A program made the translations under genes and the position numbers. This document shows positions 16,867 to 25,924 of a DNA stretch of 64,000 nucleotides, piece by piece (the stretch's first letter is position 1; each line of letters begins with the position of its first letter). This stretch comes from Glutamicibacter ardleyensis. GTDB taxonomy: Bacteria > Actinomycetota > Actinomycetes > Actinomycetales > Micrococcaceae. The stretch lies in the NCBI RefSeq assembly GCF_014644555.1, contig NZ_BMKX01000001.1, positions 558,001 to 622,000 of the forward strand, written 5' to 3'. The notes below the pieces were generated by a model. That model was not told the DNA's origin, did no database searches, and worked only from the letters and a program-made list of their open reading frames with translations.

Positions 16867-18939
16867 ATGAAGGATCTCAACGATCACCAACATCATCATG
16901 GTCCCGAGCACGAAATGGACCATACCGGCCACGGCGGCCACGGCGGCCACGGCGGCCACGGCGATCATGCAGGACAATTCCGCAGACTGTTCTGGATCAA
17001 CTTAGTGATCGCTGTGCCGGTGGTTTTCTTCTCGCCAATGTTTGCCTCGCTGCTTGGTTATTCAGTACCCGGCGCAGCTACGTGGGTCGCCGCATTGCTT
17101 GGCACTGTCATGTACTTCTGGGGCGGATGGCCTTTCCTCACCGGCGGTCTCGAAGAACTGAAAAAGCGTCAACCCGGGATGATGCTGCTCATCTCGCTAG
17201 GTATCACCGTCGCATTCCTCGCCTCGTGGGCTGCCACTCTTGGACTGGTTCATCATGAACTGGAGTTCTGGTGGGAGCTGGCACTTCTTGTTGTGATTAT
17301 GTTGCTGGGCCACTGGATCGAAATGCGTTCCTTGGCGCAGACCAGCTCGGCGCTTGATTCCTTGGCGGCACTGCTGCCGGATGAGGCCGAGCGTGTCGAG
17401 GGTGACCAGATCGTGAGCGTTGATCCGGCGGACCTCCAAGTGGGTGACGTGGTGATTATCAGACCTGGCGGTGCTGTCCCGGCAGATGGCATTATCATTG
17501 ATGGCCGGGCCGATATGGACGAGTCGATGATTACCGGAGAATCCCGGACGGTCAGCCGCAGCCAAGGTGACTTAGTCACCGCCGGCACCGTAGCCACCGA
17601 CTCCGGAGTGCGCCTGCAAATCACCGCCATCGGTGAGGACACCGCGCTAGCGGGTATCAATCGTTTGGTCACCGAGGCACAAAACTCCACCTCACGTGCT
17701 CAGCGTATCGCTGACCGGGCTGCCGCCTGGTTGTTCTGGTTTGCCTTGGGTGCTGCGGTCATCACCGCACTTGTTTGGTCCTTGCTCGGATCCCCAGATG
17801 ATGCAGTCATCCGCACCATCACGGTACTCGTGATTGCCTGCCCACACGCCTTGGGCCTTGCTATCCCGCTGGTGGTCTCCATCGCTACCGAGCGTTCCGC
17901 ACGCGGTGGGGTGTTGATCAAGGATCGTCTCGCTTTGGAATCGATGCGCATAGTTGATGCGGTGCTCTTTGATAAGACCGGGACGCTGACCAAGGGTGAG
18001 CCTACGGTGACGGGAGTTGAACCAGTTGACCAGCTAAGTGCTGATGTGGTGCTTGCCCTGGCAGCTGCAGCCGAAGCAGACAGCGAACACCCTCTAGCTA
18101 AAGCCATTGTGGGTGCGGCAAAGAACCAGAATCTGCAGATCAAGGCATCTAGCGACTTCAGCTCATCACCAGCACTGGGAGTGACGGCCACCGTGGAGGG
18201 TACCCAAATCCGTGTCGGCGGGCCACACCTACTATCCGAAGAAGGACAATCCGAGCTAACCATCGCCGATACCTGGCGTTTGGAAGGTGCCATCATTCTT
18301 CACGTGCTGCAAGATGGCCACGTCATTGGGGCGCTCAAGCTCGCCGATGAGATCCGCCCCGAATCATTTGACGCGGTAGAAGCACTGCACGCACTGGGCG
18401 TAGAGGTAGTGATGATTACCGGTGACGCGGAAGCAGTTGCCGTCAAGGTCGGCAAGGAGTTAGGCATTGACCGGATCTTCTCCGGCGTGCGGCCAGAAGA
18501 CAAAGCCGCCAAAGTCTCCGCACTGCAACATGAAGGCAAGAAGGTCGCCATGGTGGGTGACGGTGTTAATGATGCACCAGCTCTGGCCCAAGCAGATGTG
18601 GGAATCGCTATTGGGGCCGGCACCGACGTGGCTATCGCCTCGGCGGGAGTGATTCTGGCAAGCTCAGACCCGCGCAGCGTGCTCTCAATCATTGAACTCT
18701 CGCGAGCGGCCTACCGCAAGATGAAACAGAACCTGTGGTGGGCAGCAGGCTACAACCTACTGTCCGTCCCACTTGCTGCCGGCGTCTTAGCTCCGATTGG
18801 GTTCATCCTGCCAATGTCCGTTGGAGCCGTCTTGATGTCCTTGTCTACGGTGGTCGTGGCACTCAATGCGCAACTGCTCAGGCGCATTGAGCTCACCCCG
18901 GAAGCCAGCACACGCGCGGTATTGGAACGGCAGAAGTAA
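16867..18939 (+). CDS. copB: Copper-translocating P-type ATPase, CopB type
   Basis: This 690-aa P1B-ATPase begins with a His-rich tail (HQHHHGPEHEMDH, then four GHG units) instead of a CxxC metal domain. The transport motif is Cys325-Pro-His (CPH), the mark of the P1B-3/CopB group, which exports copper. The phosphorylated Asp369 is in DKTGTLTKG, TGES is the dephosphorylation loop (MITGESRT), and GDGVNDAPAL is the hinge. About eight membrane helices are expected. An AGGAG site precedes the ATG, and a CsoR-like operator upstream supports copper induction. The gene is convergent with the next exporter gene, with only 20 bp between stops. Confidence 0.93.
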   Translation: MKDLNDHQHHHGPEHEMDHTGHGGHGGHGGHGDHAGQFRRLFWINLVIAVPVVFFSPMFASLLGYSVPGAATWVAALLGTVMYFWGGWPFLTGGLEELKKRQPGMMLLISLGITVAFLASWAATLGLVHHELEFWWELALLVVIMLLGHWIEMRSLAQTSSALDSLAALLPDEAERVEGDQIVSVDPADLQVGDVVIIRPGGAVPADGIIIDGRADMDESMITGESRTVSRSQGDLVTAGTVATDSGVRLQITAIGEDTALAGINRLVTEAQNSTSRAQRIADRAAAWLFWFALGAAVITALVWSLLGSPDDAVIRTITVLVIACPHALGLAIPLVVSIATERSARGGVLIKDRLALESMRIVDAVLFDKTGTLTKGEPTVTGVEPVDQLSADVVLALAAAAEADSEHPLAKAIVGAAKNQNLQIKASSDFSSSPALGVTATVEGTQIRVGGPHLLSEEGQSELTIADTWRLEGAIILHVLQDGHVIGALKLADEIRPESFDAVEALHALGVEVVMITGDAEAVAVKVGKELGIDRIFSGVRPEDKAAKVSALQHEGKKVAMVGDGVNDAPALAQADVGIAIGAGTDVAIASAGVILASSDPRSVLSIIELSRAAYRKMKQNLWWAAGYNLLSVPLAAGVLAPIGFILPMSVGAVLMSLSTVVVALNAQLLRRIELTPEASTRAVLERQK
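16927..16962 (+). repeat. Four tandem 9-bp repeats in copB
   Basis: GGCCACGGC is repeated four times without change and encodes Gly-His-Gly units. Unit gain or loss stays in frame and would lengthen or shorten the metal-binding tail. Confidence 0.9.
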
Positions 18940-18959
18940 GCCCGGCTACGTGCTCGCGC

Positions 18960-20582
18960 TCAGCGTGTGGAAGTTTCGTGCAGCTGGTGTAAACGGCGTA
19001 GCTGCCATGCCCCAAGTACTCCTAGGAGCAAGAAGACCGCGGCAACCAGCATCGCCAGCTGCGTGGCTTGAGCAAATCCTGCGCTGAGCGCATCAATTGT
19101 CGACGCGGAGTCACCACGGACACGTAGTTGAGTGATCGTCGTGCCGGCGCTTTGGGTGGTGGCTTCGGCCAGTTGGGTTGCCTTTGACTCTGGGATGCCG
19201 TGATCCGCTAGCTGGGCCGGAAGCGTGATCGCTAGTGCAGCCGAAAGCACCGCACCAGAAACCGCGGTACCCAGGGCCGAGCCGATCTGCCGCACGGTGG
19301 ACTGGGTGGCAGAGCCTTGGCCGGAAATCTCAACCGGTACCGAGGCTAGAACGGCGCCGGTGAGCTGCGCCGAAGCCAGCCCCAAGCCGATTCCGTAGAC
19401 TACCAGCGCAATAGCGATGAGCCACCCTGGAGTGTTCCCTCGGATCAGCCCGGTCAATGCAAGCACACCTATAACTTCTAGTCCTAGACCAAGAAGGACC
19501 GTACCGGCGGAGCCCAGTCGGGCTGCCAAATGACGGGCGGCTGCACCCGAGCCAAAAGCACCGACAGCCATAGCAGCTAAGACAACGCCTGCACCCAGCA
19601 CGCTCATACCCAAGGCATTGACCAGATACAGCGGCAAGACAAAGAGCAATGCAAATTCGCCAATGGCCACGGTGGTTGCCGTCAGGTTTCCCCAGGAGAA
19701 AGAACCAATATGAAAGAGATTCAGATCCAACAAGGCTGAACGTCCCACTTTTTCACGGTGGAGTTCCCACCGAACGAACAATGTCAAAGCTACGGCTGCG
19801 ACGATCAAGGAAACAAATACTAATGAAATTGGTGCGCTGCTGGGCCAGATCCACCCGGCGAGCGCGAAGTCTGCGGTGGGTGTGAACCATCCAACCTGTG
19901 GGCCTTGAATGATTGCAAAGACTAGAGCGCCCATACCGATGGCACTGAGCATGGCTCCGTCCACATCTGCACCGGGTAGCGGACGTCCACCCTTGCTTTC
20001 GGGAACATAAATGATGGCTAGAACTAACAGCAGCGCCCCTAGTGGAAGGTTCACTAGGAAGATCCAATGCCACGAGGCATATTGTGTCAGCAGGCCACCT
20101 GCTAGTGGGCCGATAGCTGCGGCACCTGAAATCACCGCGCCCCAGATGCCGAATGCGGCAGCACGTTGTTTGCCTTGAAACATTGCGTTGACCGAGGACA
20201 GCGTGGAGGGCATGATGCAACTGGCACCCACTGCTTGAATTGCTCGCGCTCCGAGCAGTGCTCCTGCGGTTCCGGCACCCGCTGCGACCAAGCTACCTGT
20301 TGCGAAGACCAGCACACCGATGATGAATAGTTTCTTACGTCCAAAGCGGTCAGCGAGCTTGCCGGTGGATAACAGTAGCGCCGCGAGGATTACCGCGTAG
20401 AGGCTGTTAACCCATTGAGCGTCGGTCAGGCTGAGCCCAATGTCCTCGATAATCTGTGGCAAAGCGACACTGACAATTGTTCCGTCCAAAACAACTAGAC
20501 CGAGACCGGCGGCAAGAACTCCTAGGGCCACCCAGGGACGCTGCGGCCTACTTTGTGTACCTCGCGAAATCTGCTGTTCCAC
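18960..20582 (-). CDS. MFS multidrug exporter, DHA2 (EmrB/QacA) family
   Basis: This is a 14-helix drug:H+ antiporter of about 540 aa. Helix 1 contains VVLDGTIVSVALPQI, loop 2-3 contains GKLADRFGRKK (motif A), and WHWIFLVNLPLG matches the DHA2 family. I prefer the GTG at 20582 because AGAGGA lies 8 nt before it. An in-frame GTG at 20606 would add eight residues but has no clear ribosome-binding site. It exports lipophilic or cationic drugs, with unknown substrate. No regulator is adjacent. Confidence 0.88.
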   Translation of the reverse strand: MEQQISRGTQSRPQRPWVALGVLAAGLGLVVLDGTIVSVALPQIIEDIGLSLTDAQWVNSLYAVILAALLLSTGKLADRFGRKKLFIIGVLVFATGSLVAAGAGTAGALLGARAIQAVGASCIMPSTLSSVNAMFQGKQRAAAFGIWGAVISGAAAIGPLAGGLLTQYASWHWIFLVNLPLGALLLVLAIIYVPESKGGRPLPGADVDGAMLSAIGMGALVFAIIQGPQVGWFTPTADFALAGWIWPSSAPISLVFVSLIVAAVALTLFVRWELHREKVGRSALLDLNLFHIGSFSWGNLTATTVAIGEFALLFVLPLYLVNALGMSVLGAGVVLAAMAVGAFGSGAAARHLAARLGSAGTVLLGLGLEVIGVLALTGLIRGNTPGWLIAIALVVYGIGLGLASAQLTGAVLASVPVEISGQGSATQSTVRQIGSALGTAVSGAVLSAALAITLPAQLADHGIPESKATQLAEATTQSAGTTITQLRVRGDSASTIDALSAGFAQATQLAMLVAAVFLLLGVLGAWQLRRLHQLHETSTR

Positions 20583-20819
20583 GGTTTTGGTCCTCTCGTC
20601 ATCCACTCATGCTGACCGGCCAAAGAACGTCGAATTCTTCGCGGTCAATATGATTCTAAGAACCGATTCCGCACCCCGGATCCACCATTTGGTTGAGATT
20701 GTCTCGCTACTATCTGGGATGGATCCCCCAGGTAGCTAAGCCTGCGTTTCCGACTTGCGAAGCAGCGCAGTATGTTCGTAGTAAGGGCAAGAAAATCACT
20801 TGATCAAAAAGGATTAAAC

Positions 20820-21296
20820 ATGACCGCACAGCCAATCCCGCTCAATGTCGGCGATAGCGCACCAGATTTTTCACTTCGCAACGCACAGGGCGAAACGATT
20901 TCGCTCAGCGATTACCGTGGAAAGAATGTCGTGGTGTACTTCTACCCGAAGGCAGCCACCCCTGGATGCACCATCGAGGCCTGCGATTTCCGTGACAACC
21001 TGAATTCGCTCAAGAGCGCAGGTTATGTTGTTCTTGGAATTTCTCCTGACGAGCCAGAGGCCTTAGCTCAGTTCGCAGCCGATGAATCGCTGACCTTTGA
21101 CCTGCTCTCCGATACCGATTATTCGGTGGCCACCGCGTACGGCTCCTACGGAGAACGCACCAAGAACGGCAATACGTTCACCGGGACCCTGCGTTCCACC
21201 GCGATAGTTGATCCAGAAGGCAAGATCAGCCACGTGGAATACGGTGTGGAAGCACGCGGTCACGTAACTCGCCTACGCGAGACTCTGGGAGTCTAA
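20820..21296 (+). CDS. bcp: Thioredoxin-dependent peroxiredoxin, BCP/PrxQ type (copy 2)
   Basis: This 158-aa PrxQ is a close paralogue of the protein at 14178-14654, with the same length and the same Cys50/Cys55 pair in ATPGCTIEAC. The ATG at 20820 follows AAAGGATTAAAC, a good ribosome-binding site. A longer in-frame start at 20772 is not needed. Differences concentrate in the N-terminal 30 residues and around the SYGE loop, where this copy has RTKNGNT in place of KSFGEKT. It stands alone and ends in a 22-bp terminator. Confidence 0.92.
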   Translation: MTAQPIPLNVGDSAPDFSLRNAQGETISLSDYRGKNVVVYFYPKAATPGCTIEACDFRDNLNSLKSAGYVVLGISPDEPEALAQFAADESLTFDLLSDTDYSVATAYGSYGERTKNGNTFTGTLRSTAIVDPEGKISHVEYGVEARGHVTRLRETLGV

Positions 21297-21328
21297 GATC
21301 TAGCAGACCTCTAGTCGAAGAATGAATG

Positions 21329-21374
21329 ACCAATGGCAGACCGCGTCCAGGACTGGACGCGGTCTGCCATTGGT
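21329..21374. terminator. 22-bp perfect hairpin terminator, 2-nt loop
   Basis: ACCAATGGCAGACCGCGTCC and two further bases pair perfectly with the complementary arm around a GA loop. It lies between two convergent genes, the second bcp copy and the PCD-VOC gene, and probably ends both transcripts. Confidence 0.85.
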
Positions 21375-21380
21375 TAAGGC

Positions 21381-22034
21381 TTAGTCGGTACGCCCTGCTT
21401 CGGTACAGATGCACAGGCGGTTTCCTTGTGGATCCGTCGCCACGGTAAATGACGGCGCGTCAGCATAGTTCAACCGTGCACCGGCCTCTTTCAAACCATC
21501 GAGAATATCCACGTGGTGTGAGTGGGGCACCGAAATGTCCAGATGGAAACGATTAGCATTCGGGGTTTCGGTGTTTTGGAACCAAATGGCGGGACCGCGC
21601 CCATAGGGATCGGTGAGGCTACCATCGGCTTGCTCCTTGTACCCTAGGGCTGCACGCCAGGTGTCGGCAATCTGTTCCCGGTCATCGGTATCAATCGCTA
21701 TTTCCACCGTGCGGGCCAGGTTCAGGTTTGCTTGGGCACCATGTTCTTGTGCCAGATCAGAGATTTTCCCGGCCAGTTGAGTATCGCGAAGCGATACTCC
21801 CCCGACGTCGTGAGACACCAGCGTCACAAACAAGGTGTCGTAACGCCAGTCCACATCTGGGTGATGGTTGGCTTCCTGCGCTAGAGCACCTATCTCTACA
21901 AAGAGCTCCAAGGCTACCGCTGAGGAAGAACATTTGAAGGCGGTGCGCAGCGATCCGAGCATGTAACGCCAGTGCGGCAAGTGGGTCAGCTGACTTTCAC
22001 GGTCAGCCTGCTTCAGAACTTCTTTCTCCGACAT
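21381..22034 (-). CDS. Pterin-4a-carbinolamine dehydratase / VOC-domain fusion
   Basis: This 217-aa protein has two parts. Residues 1-100 resemble pterin-4a-carbinolamine dehydratase: ANHHPDVDWRYDTLFVTL carries the conserved His-His and the segment SHDVGGVSLRD follows. Residues 108-215 resemble a glyoxalase/VOC domain (VEIAIDTDDREQIADTWRAALG, then FHLDISVP). The dehydratase half would recycle 4a-hydroxytetrahydropterin. The VOC half may bind metal or a small ligand. This fusion is seen in other actinobacteria. No aromatic amino acid hydroxylase is in the window, so the role is open. Confidence 0.8.
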   Translation of the reverse strand: MSEKEVLKQADRESQLTHLPHWRYMLGSLRTAFKCSSSAVALELFVEIGALAQEANHHPDVDWRYDTLFVTLVSHDVGGVSLRDTQLAGKISDLAQEHGAQANLNLARTVEIAIDTDDREQIADTWRAALGYKEQADGSLTDPYGRGPAIWFQNTETPNANRFHLDISVPHSHHVDILDGLKEAGARLNYADAPSFTVATDPQGNRLCICTEAGRTD

Positions 22035-22356
22035 GGAATTTCGCCCCTTGTGCGTTCGATGTTTCGCTGGCGTAGGCGAGGAACTTTACGCCTCTCCTTA
22101 TGCACAGTGTCCCACCATGACGGAGCACTTTGAAGAGCTACCAGAGTTCCATCAGTTTTTGACATCTTCGTCCGGTAGATCTGCACAGACCATGTCTGTA
22201 GAAGCCGACCTTCCTTAGGGCCTCGCACTACGAGCTTCATTAACAAGGGCCACACCATTCAGAAGCTATAAGCTCAGGCCACATCCCAACATCTTGCGGT
22301 GCATCAGCTAAGTCAGACCCTAGTTTTATAGAACTCCTGACTGGTATTCTCTCGTC
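22035..22356. other. Divergent intergenic region, no gene seen
   Basis: This 322-bp gap lies between the divergent PCD-VOC and AAA ATPase genes. It presumably holds both promoters. I see no strong dyad or conserved open frame. Confidence 0.5.
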
Positions 22357-23865
22357 ATGGATGAAGAACTACGCACGTTCATGAGGTCATTCACTCACCT
22401 CACCCGGCTAGCCGAAGAATACCAACAGGAGCCCAAGGGAAAGCTCCTAGCCCCGGTCTTAGCCGAACACCTAGGCGTCGATCCGAGCACGGTTGCCCTT
22501 GTCATTGAATCCTTCGGCTCCCACCGTCTAGCCGACGCGAACATCATTCTTGACGGGCTGACGTCCCGCGATTCAGAAGCCAAACTCGTTGGACTTTCAG
22601 GCCAAGATCGACACCATTTTGACCTCGGTGACCTCATTGGAGTGCAAGGAAACTTCGGCGTGCTAGGCGAGCCCTCATACACCTCGTTGGCTGTGGGACC
22701 GGGCAAACAACGACGGTTCCTTTCCTTCGGGATCCACCTGTTCAGCTACGAACAAGTACCCATTGCTGTCTTACTGCGCCAGGCAAATCCGGAATACGGC
22801 AAACCGGAAGCGACGCTAGAAGTTCTCTGCGTCAATAGCGAGCTCACCGATGCGTTCCTTGCCGAGTTCCGTGAAGGGCTGCGCACCACCAGCGTTTACC
22901 GCGGTCATGTCATCTCCTTCAAAGCCAGCGAGTACGCCGAATCAAATTCAGGAGTCACCTTTCATGAGCGTGAAGCAATCAGCGGCGAACAATTGATCCT
23001 GCCCGCTGGTCTGCGCGAACGTATCGAAGAGCAAGTATTGGGAGTGGGGACTCACCGCGAAGCCTTGCTGGCTTACGGTGCCCACCTGAAACGTGGAGTA
23101 CTTCTTTATGGTCCTCCTGGCACGGGCAAGACCCATACGGTTCGGTACCTTGCTTCGGCGGCCACCGAGCACACCGTCATCTTGCTCAACGGCAATACCC
23201 TCTCGTTAGTCTCGCAGGCTTCGGCCATGGCTCGTGCGTTGCAGCCATCCATCGTGGTGTTGGAAGACTGCGATCTGGTTGCCGAAGACCGTAGTTTTGG
23301 CAATGGCCCTCAACCATTGCTATTTGAAGTACTGGACTCGATGGATGGCCTAGATTCAGATGCCGACGTTTCCTTTGTGCTCACTACAAACCGGGTAGAG
23401 TCCTTGGAAAGCGCACTGGTACAACGTCCCGGGCGAATCGACCTTGCGGTGCAGATTCCACGCCCAGACTATGAGGCGCGCAAGGCGCTCTTGCGGTTGT
23501 ATGGTTCCAAACTTGAGTTACCAGAAGAAACCATCGACTCGGTAGCTCAAAAGACTGAAGGGACTACTGCGTCCTTTACCCGAGAGTTGATTCGCCGGGC
23601 TATCTTGTCCGCTGCCATCGCCGGAGTGTCCGTCAGCGCGCAACATGTGGAAGATGCAGCAACTGCGCTGATGGATGATTCGGAAAGTTTAACTCGGGAC
23701 TTCTTGGGTGGCACCCAAGATCCTGACCTTGGCACCGATGAGTCGACCAGCGAAGAATATGGTTCCTTTGGCTGGGTATCATTGCCTGAAACGAGGAATT
23801 TAGGTTTTGACCCCGGAGCAGGTACAAGTACGGATACCGAGCCTCCGCAGACAGAGGACGACTAG
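22357..23865 (+). CDS. AAA+ ATPase (FtsH/Cdc48-like core)
   Basis: This 502-aa protein has a novel-looking N-terminal 200 residues followed by an AAA+ domain: Walker A GPPGTGKT at residues 253-260, Walker B IVVLEDCDLV near 300 and a sensor/arginine-finger region TTNRVESLESALVQRPGRID. The second region of homology and the RPGRID motif resemble the classic AAA clade (FtsH, Cdc48, Rubisco-activase-like). Walker B reads LEDCD, with Glu then Asp. The tail of about 40 residues is acidic and Gly/Thr-rich. The ATG has little upstream ribosome-binding signal, so a leaderless mRNA is possible. The target is unknown. Confidence 0.8.
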   Translation: MDEELRTFMRSFTHLTRLAEEYQQEPKGKLLAPVLAEHLGVDPSTVALVIESFGSHRLADANIILDGLTSRDSEAKLVGLSGQDRHHFDLGDLIGVQGNFGVLGEPSYTSLAVGPGKQRRFLSFGIHLFSYEQVPIAVLLRQANPEYGKPEATLEVLCVNSELTDAFLAEFREGLRTTSVYRGHVISFKASEYAESNSGVTFHEREAISGEQLILPAGLRERIEEQVLGVGTHREALLAYGAHLKRGVLLYGPPGTGKTHTVRYLASAATEHTVILLNGNTLSLVSQASAMARALQPSIVVLEDCDLVAEDRSFGNGPQPLLFEVLDSMDGLDSDADVSFVLTTNRVESLESALVQRPGRIDLAVQIPRPDYEARKALLRLYGSKLELPEETIDSVAQKTEGTTASFTRELIRRAILSAAIAGVSVSAQHVEDAATALMDDSESLTRDFLGGTQDPDLGTDESTSEEYGSFGWVSLPETRNLGFDPGAGTSTDTEPPQTEDD

Positions 23866-23921
23866 CCCTGACTTGAAGAGTGTTTTAGGCTTTGGACCGC
23901 ACCTTGCTGGTTATGACTGCT

Positions 23922-23956
23922 ATGGCCGGGAACCGTTGGATGCGGTTCCCGGCCAT
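23922..23956. terminator. 14-bp hairpin terminator
   Basis: ATGGCCGGGAACCG and its exact complement are separated by a 7-nt loop, between the AAA ATPase and the convergent transporter remnant. Confidence 0.75.
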
Positions 23957-23988
23957 CACCAGTTACTTATTGAATTGATCCTTTGAAC

Positions 23989-24264
23989 TCAGGCAGGCTG
24001 GTTCACTTCGTTTAGCTTCTGCTTAAAGCGCTCCGGCAGAGTCATCGTGGCGATCATCGAGAGCACCACGATGGACAGCGCAATGGCCGTCAACGCTACT
24101 GTGCCGTTTTCGGTGTTCTGGAATATCCATGCCGCCAAGAACGGAATTGGAGCACCGAAGGTCATGCCCAAAGCAGAGCCGGTGTAGCGCATGCTTGTTG
24201 GCCGTGACTCCACGAAGAATGCGGCCTGGGTGCCGGCACTGAATTGAATTCCAACCATGTGCCA
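23989..24264 (-). pseudogene. C-terminal remnant of an MHS-family MFS transporter
   Basis: Only about 90 residues remain. They contain FVESRPTSMRYTGSALG, typical of helix 10 of metabolite:H+ symporters (normal length about 430 aa), then two hydrophobic segments and a basic tail. The first 300 or more residues are missing, and sequence upstream of 24264 is unrelated. It is probably a deletion relic. Confidence 0.75.
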
Positions 24265-24424
24265 GGTTCATCCAGGTTAGGCACTTCAACGCCTGAGTCA
24301 CTCAGCACCAGCACTGTGCCGCAAATCCCCCACGTACGCAAAACCGCTCCAAAGGAGCGACTGGTACTAAAGTCGGATAGGTCTGCCCCACGATTCGCCG
24401 TAACTAAATGCACTTCCGAGGTCC

Positions 24425-25708
24425 ATGAAAACTAGCTCGTCACGATTTGAAGTTCCGGTACTCCTCGGAACCCAAACATTGTTTAATATCGGCTTCTACG
24501 CCGTGGTGCCTTTTCTTGCGATTGTCCTGACTAACGATTTCCTCTTGGCCGGAACAGCAGTAGGTCTCATTCTGGGAATCAGAACCTTCGCTCAGCAGGG
24601 ACTGTTCCTTGCCGGTGGAATCCTTGCAGACCGCTTCGGCGCTCGGAGCGTCATTCTCATTGGCTGTGCAGTACGCGCGGCAGGGTTCATCACGCTGTCC
24701 GCATCCTTGTGGAGCGGTGCCCCGACACTCTGGATGTTCATTCTCGGAACATTGCTCACGGGATTTGGCGGAGCACTCTTTTCCCCAGGTTTGAACATCC
24801 TGGTGGCAGCGGCCCAAGTTGCCCGCGAACACAACCAACATTCCCAAGCCAAACAGTCCACTCTCTTCGCTTGGTTGAGCATTACCGGCGAAATCGGTGC
24901 GGTTACCGGACCGCTGGTTGGGGCGGCGCTTTGGGGCTGGGGTTTCGCCACCGTTGCAGGTTTTGGGGCTGCATTCTTTGTGCTCATTGGTTTGTTTCTG
25001 GCAATTGCTTTGCGTCGGCCCAACCCAGCAGAATCTCCTACCGGACAGAGAAACGATCTCTCCAAGCAAGAAGTTCCGCCTGGTGGTCTACGCAGGTGTC
25101 TAACTGACCGTCGCTTTGTAGCCTTTTGCGGGTTGCACGCTTCGGACCTACTGGCCTATAACCAGCTCTACTTAGCTATCCCCTTGGAGCTGGAACGCCT
25201 GGGGCTTCCCACCCAGTGGGTGGGGCTGATTTTTGCGTGGATCTCCATCTTGACGCTGACCCTACAACTGCCGCTCGCGCGGCTTGCCGGGCGTATTGGA
25301 GCAGCAGCAACTTTGCGGTTTGGATACCTGTGTAGCGCGCTGGGCTTCGGGGTGCTTGCCTTCGTCCCGGCCTTAGTTTTTGGAAACGAAACCGGCCCGG
25401 CTCGTATCCTGTGCGCGGTTACTCTGCTGACATTGGGGCATATGAGCGTGCATCCCACCGCGTTATCGCTCGTTCCTAAATTTGCCGGCGGACACCCCAC
25501 AGGTTCCTACTTCGGCTTACTTGCCAGCTGTGGCGGTCTGGCGGTGCTCCTTGGAAATCTGCTCATCGGCTGGCTCTTGACCCAGTCCGGGGACGGAACC
25601 GTTCCTGGGTTCCTGCCTTGGATGGTCCTGATAGTTCCTTTACTCCTCGCATCTTGGCTTGCTGCACCGCTGGTGCGGATGCCGCGGACGTTGACTACGC
25701 AGATGTGA
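24425..25708 (+). CDS. MFS transporter, DHA1-like exporter
   Basis: This 427-aa protein has 12 predicted helices. The start is like MdtH-type exporters (LLGTQTLFNIGFYAVVPF). Motif A appears as GGILADRFGARSV. A GAGG site precedes the ATG at 24425. It lies upstream of a probably iron-regulated ABC importer on the same strand, separated by 216 bp with a DtxR-like box. The pairing of an exporter with an Opp-type importer recalls metallophore loci such as staphylopine, but no metallophore biosynthesis gene is visible here. Drug or siderophore export is possible. Confidence 0.8.
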   Translation: MKTSSSRFEVPVLLGTQTLFNIGFYAVVPFLAIVLTNDFLLAGTAVGLILGIRTFAQQGLFLAGGILADRFGARSVILIGCAVRAAGFITLSASLWSGAPTLWMFILGTLLTGFGGALFSPGLNILVAAAQVAREHNQHSQAKQSTLFAWLSITGEIGAVTGPLVGAALWGWGFATVAGFGAAFFVLIGLFLAIALRRPNPAESPTGQRNDLSKQEVPPGGLRRCLTDRRFVAFCGLHASDLLAYNQLYLAIPLELERLGLPTQWVGLIFAWISILTLTLQLPLARLAGRIGAAATLRFGYLCSALGFGVLAFVPALVFGNETGPARILCAVTLLTLGHMSVHPTALSLVPKFAGGHPTGSYFGLLASCGGLAVLLGNLLIGWLLTQSGDGTVPGFLPWMVLIVPLLLASWLAAPLVRMPRTLTTQM

Positions 25709-25856
25709 GCTGAGACGTGTTCAGTTGACCGTGAGCAAATCTTCCAAAACTCACACCAACTTTGCACTACTCAACTTGTACTCTTACGTGTCTCTTTATT
25801 ATTGAGTTTCAGCGGATGTCGCACCGCGTTAAGAAGCCTCAAGAGAAACAATGAAT

Positions 25857-25875
25857 TTAGGATAAGCTAACCAAG
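25857..25875. promoter_or_regulatory. DtxR/IdeR-like iron box
   Basis: TTAGGATAAGCTAACCAAG matches the consensus TTAGGTTAGSCTAACCTAA at 15 of 19 positions, including both TTAGG and CTAACC half-sites. It lies 50 bp before the start of the ABC solute-binding lipoprotein. The site predicts iron (or manganese) repression of the importer. Confidence 0.65.
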
Positions 25876-25924
25876 GCGCTATCGCATTAGAAGCCAATTC
25901 ATCACGTAATGCCGAAGGATTTCC

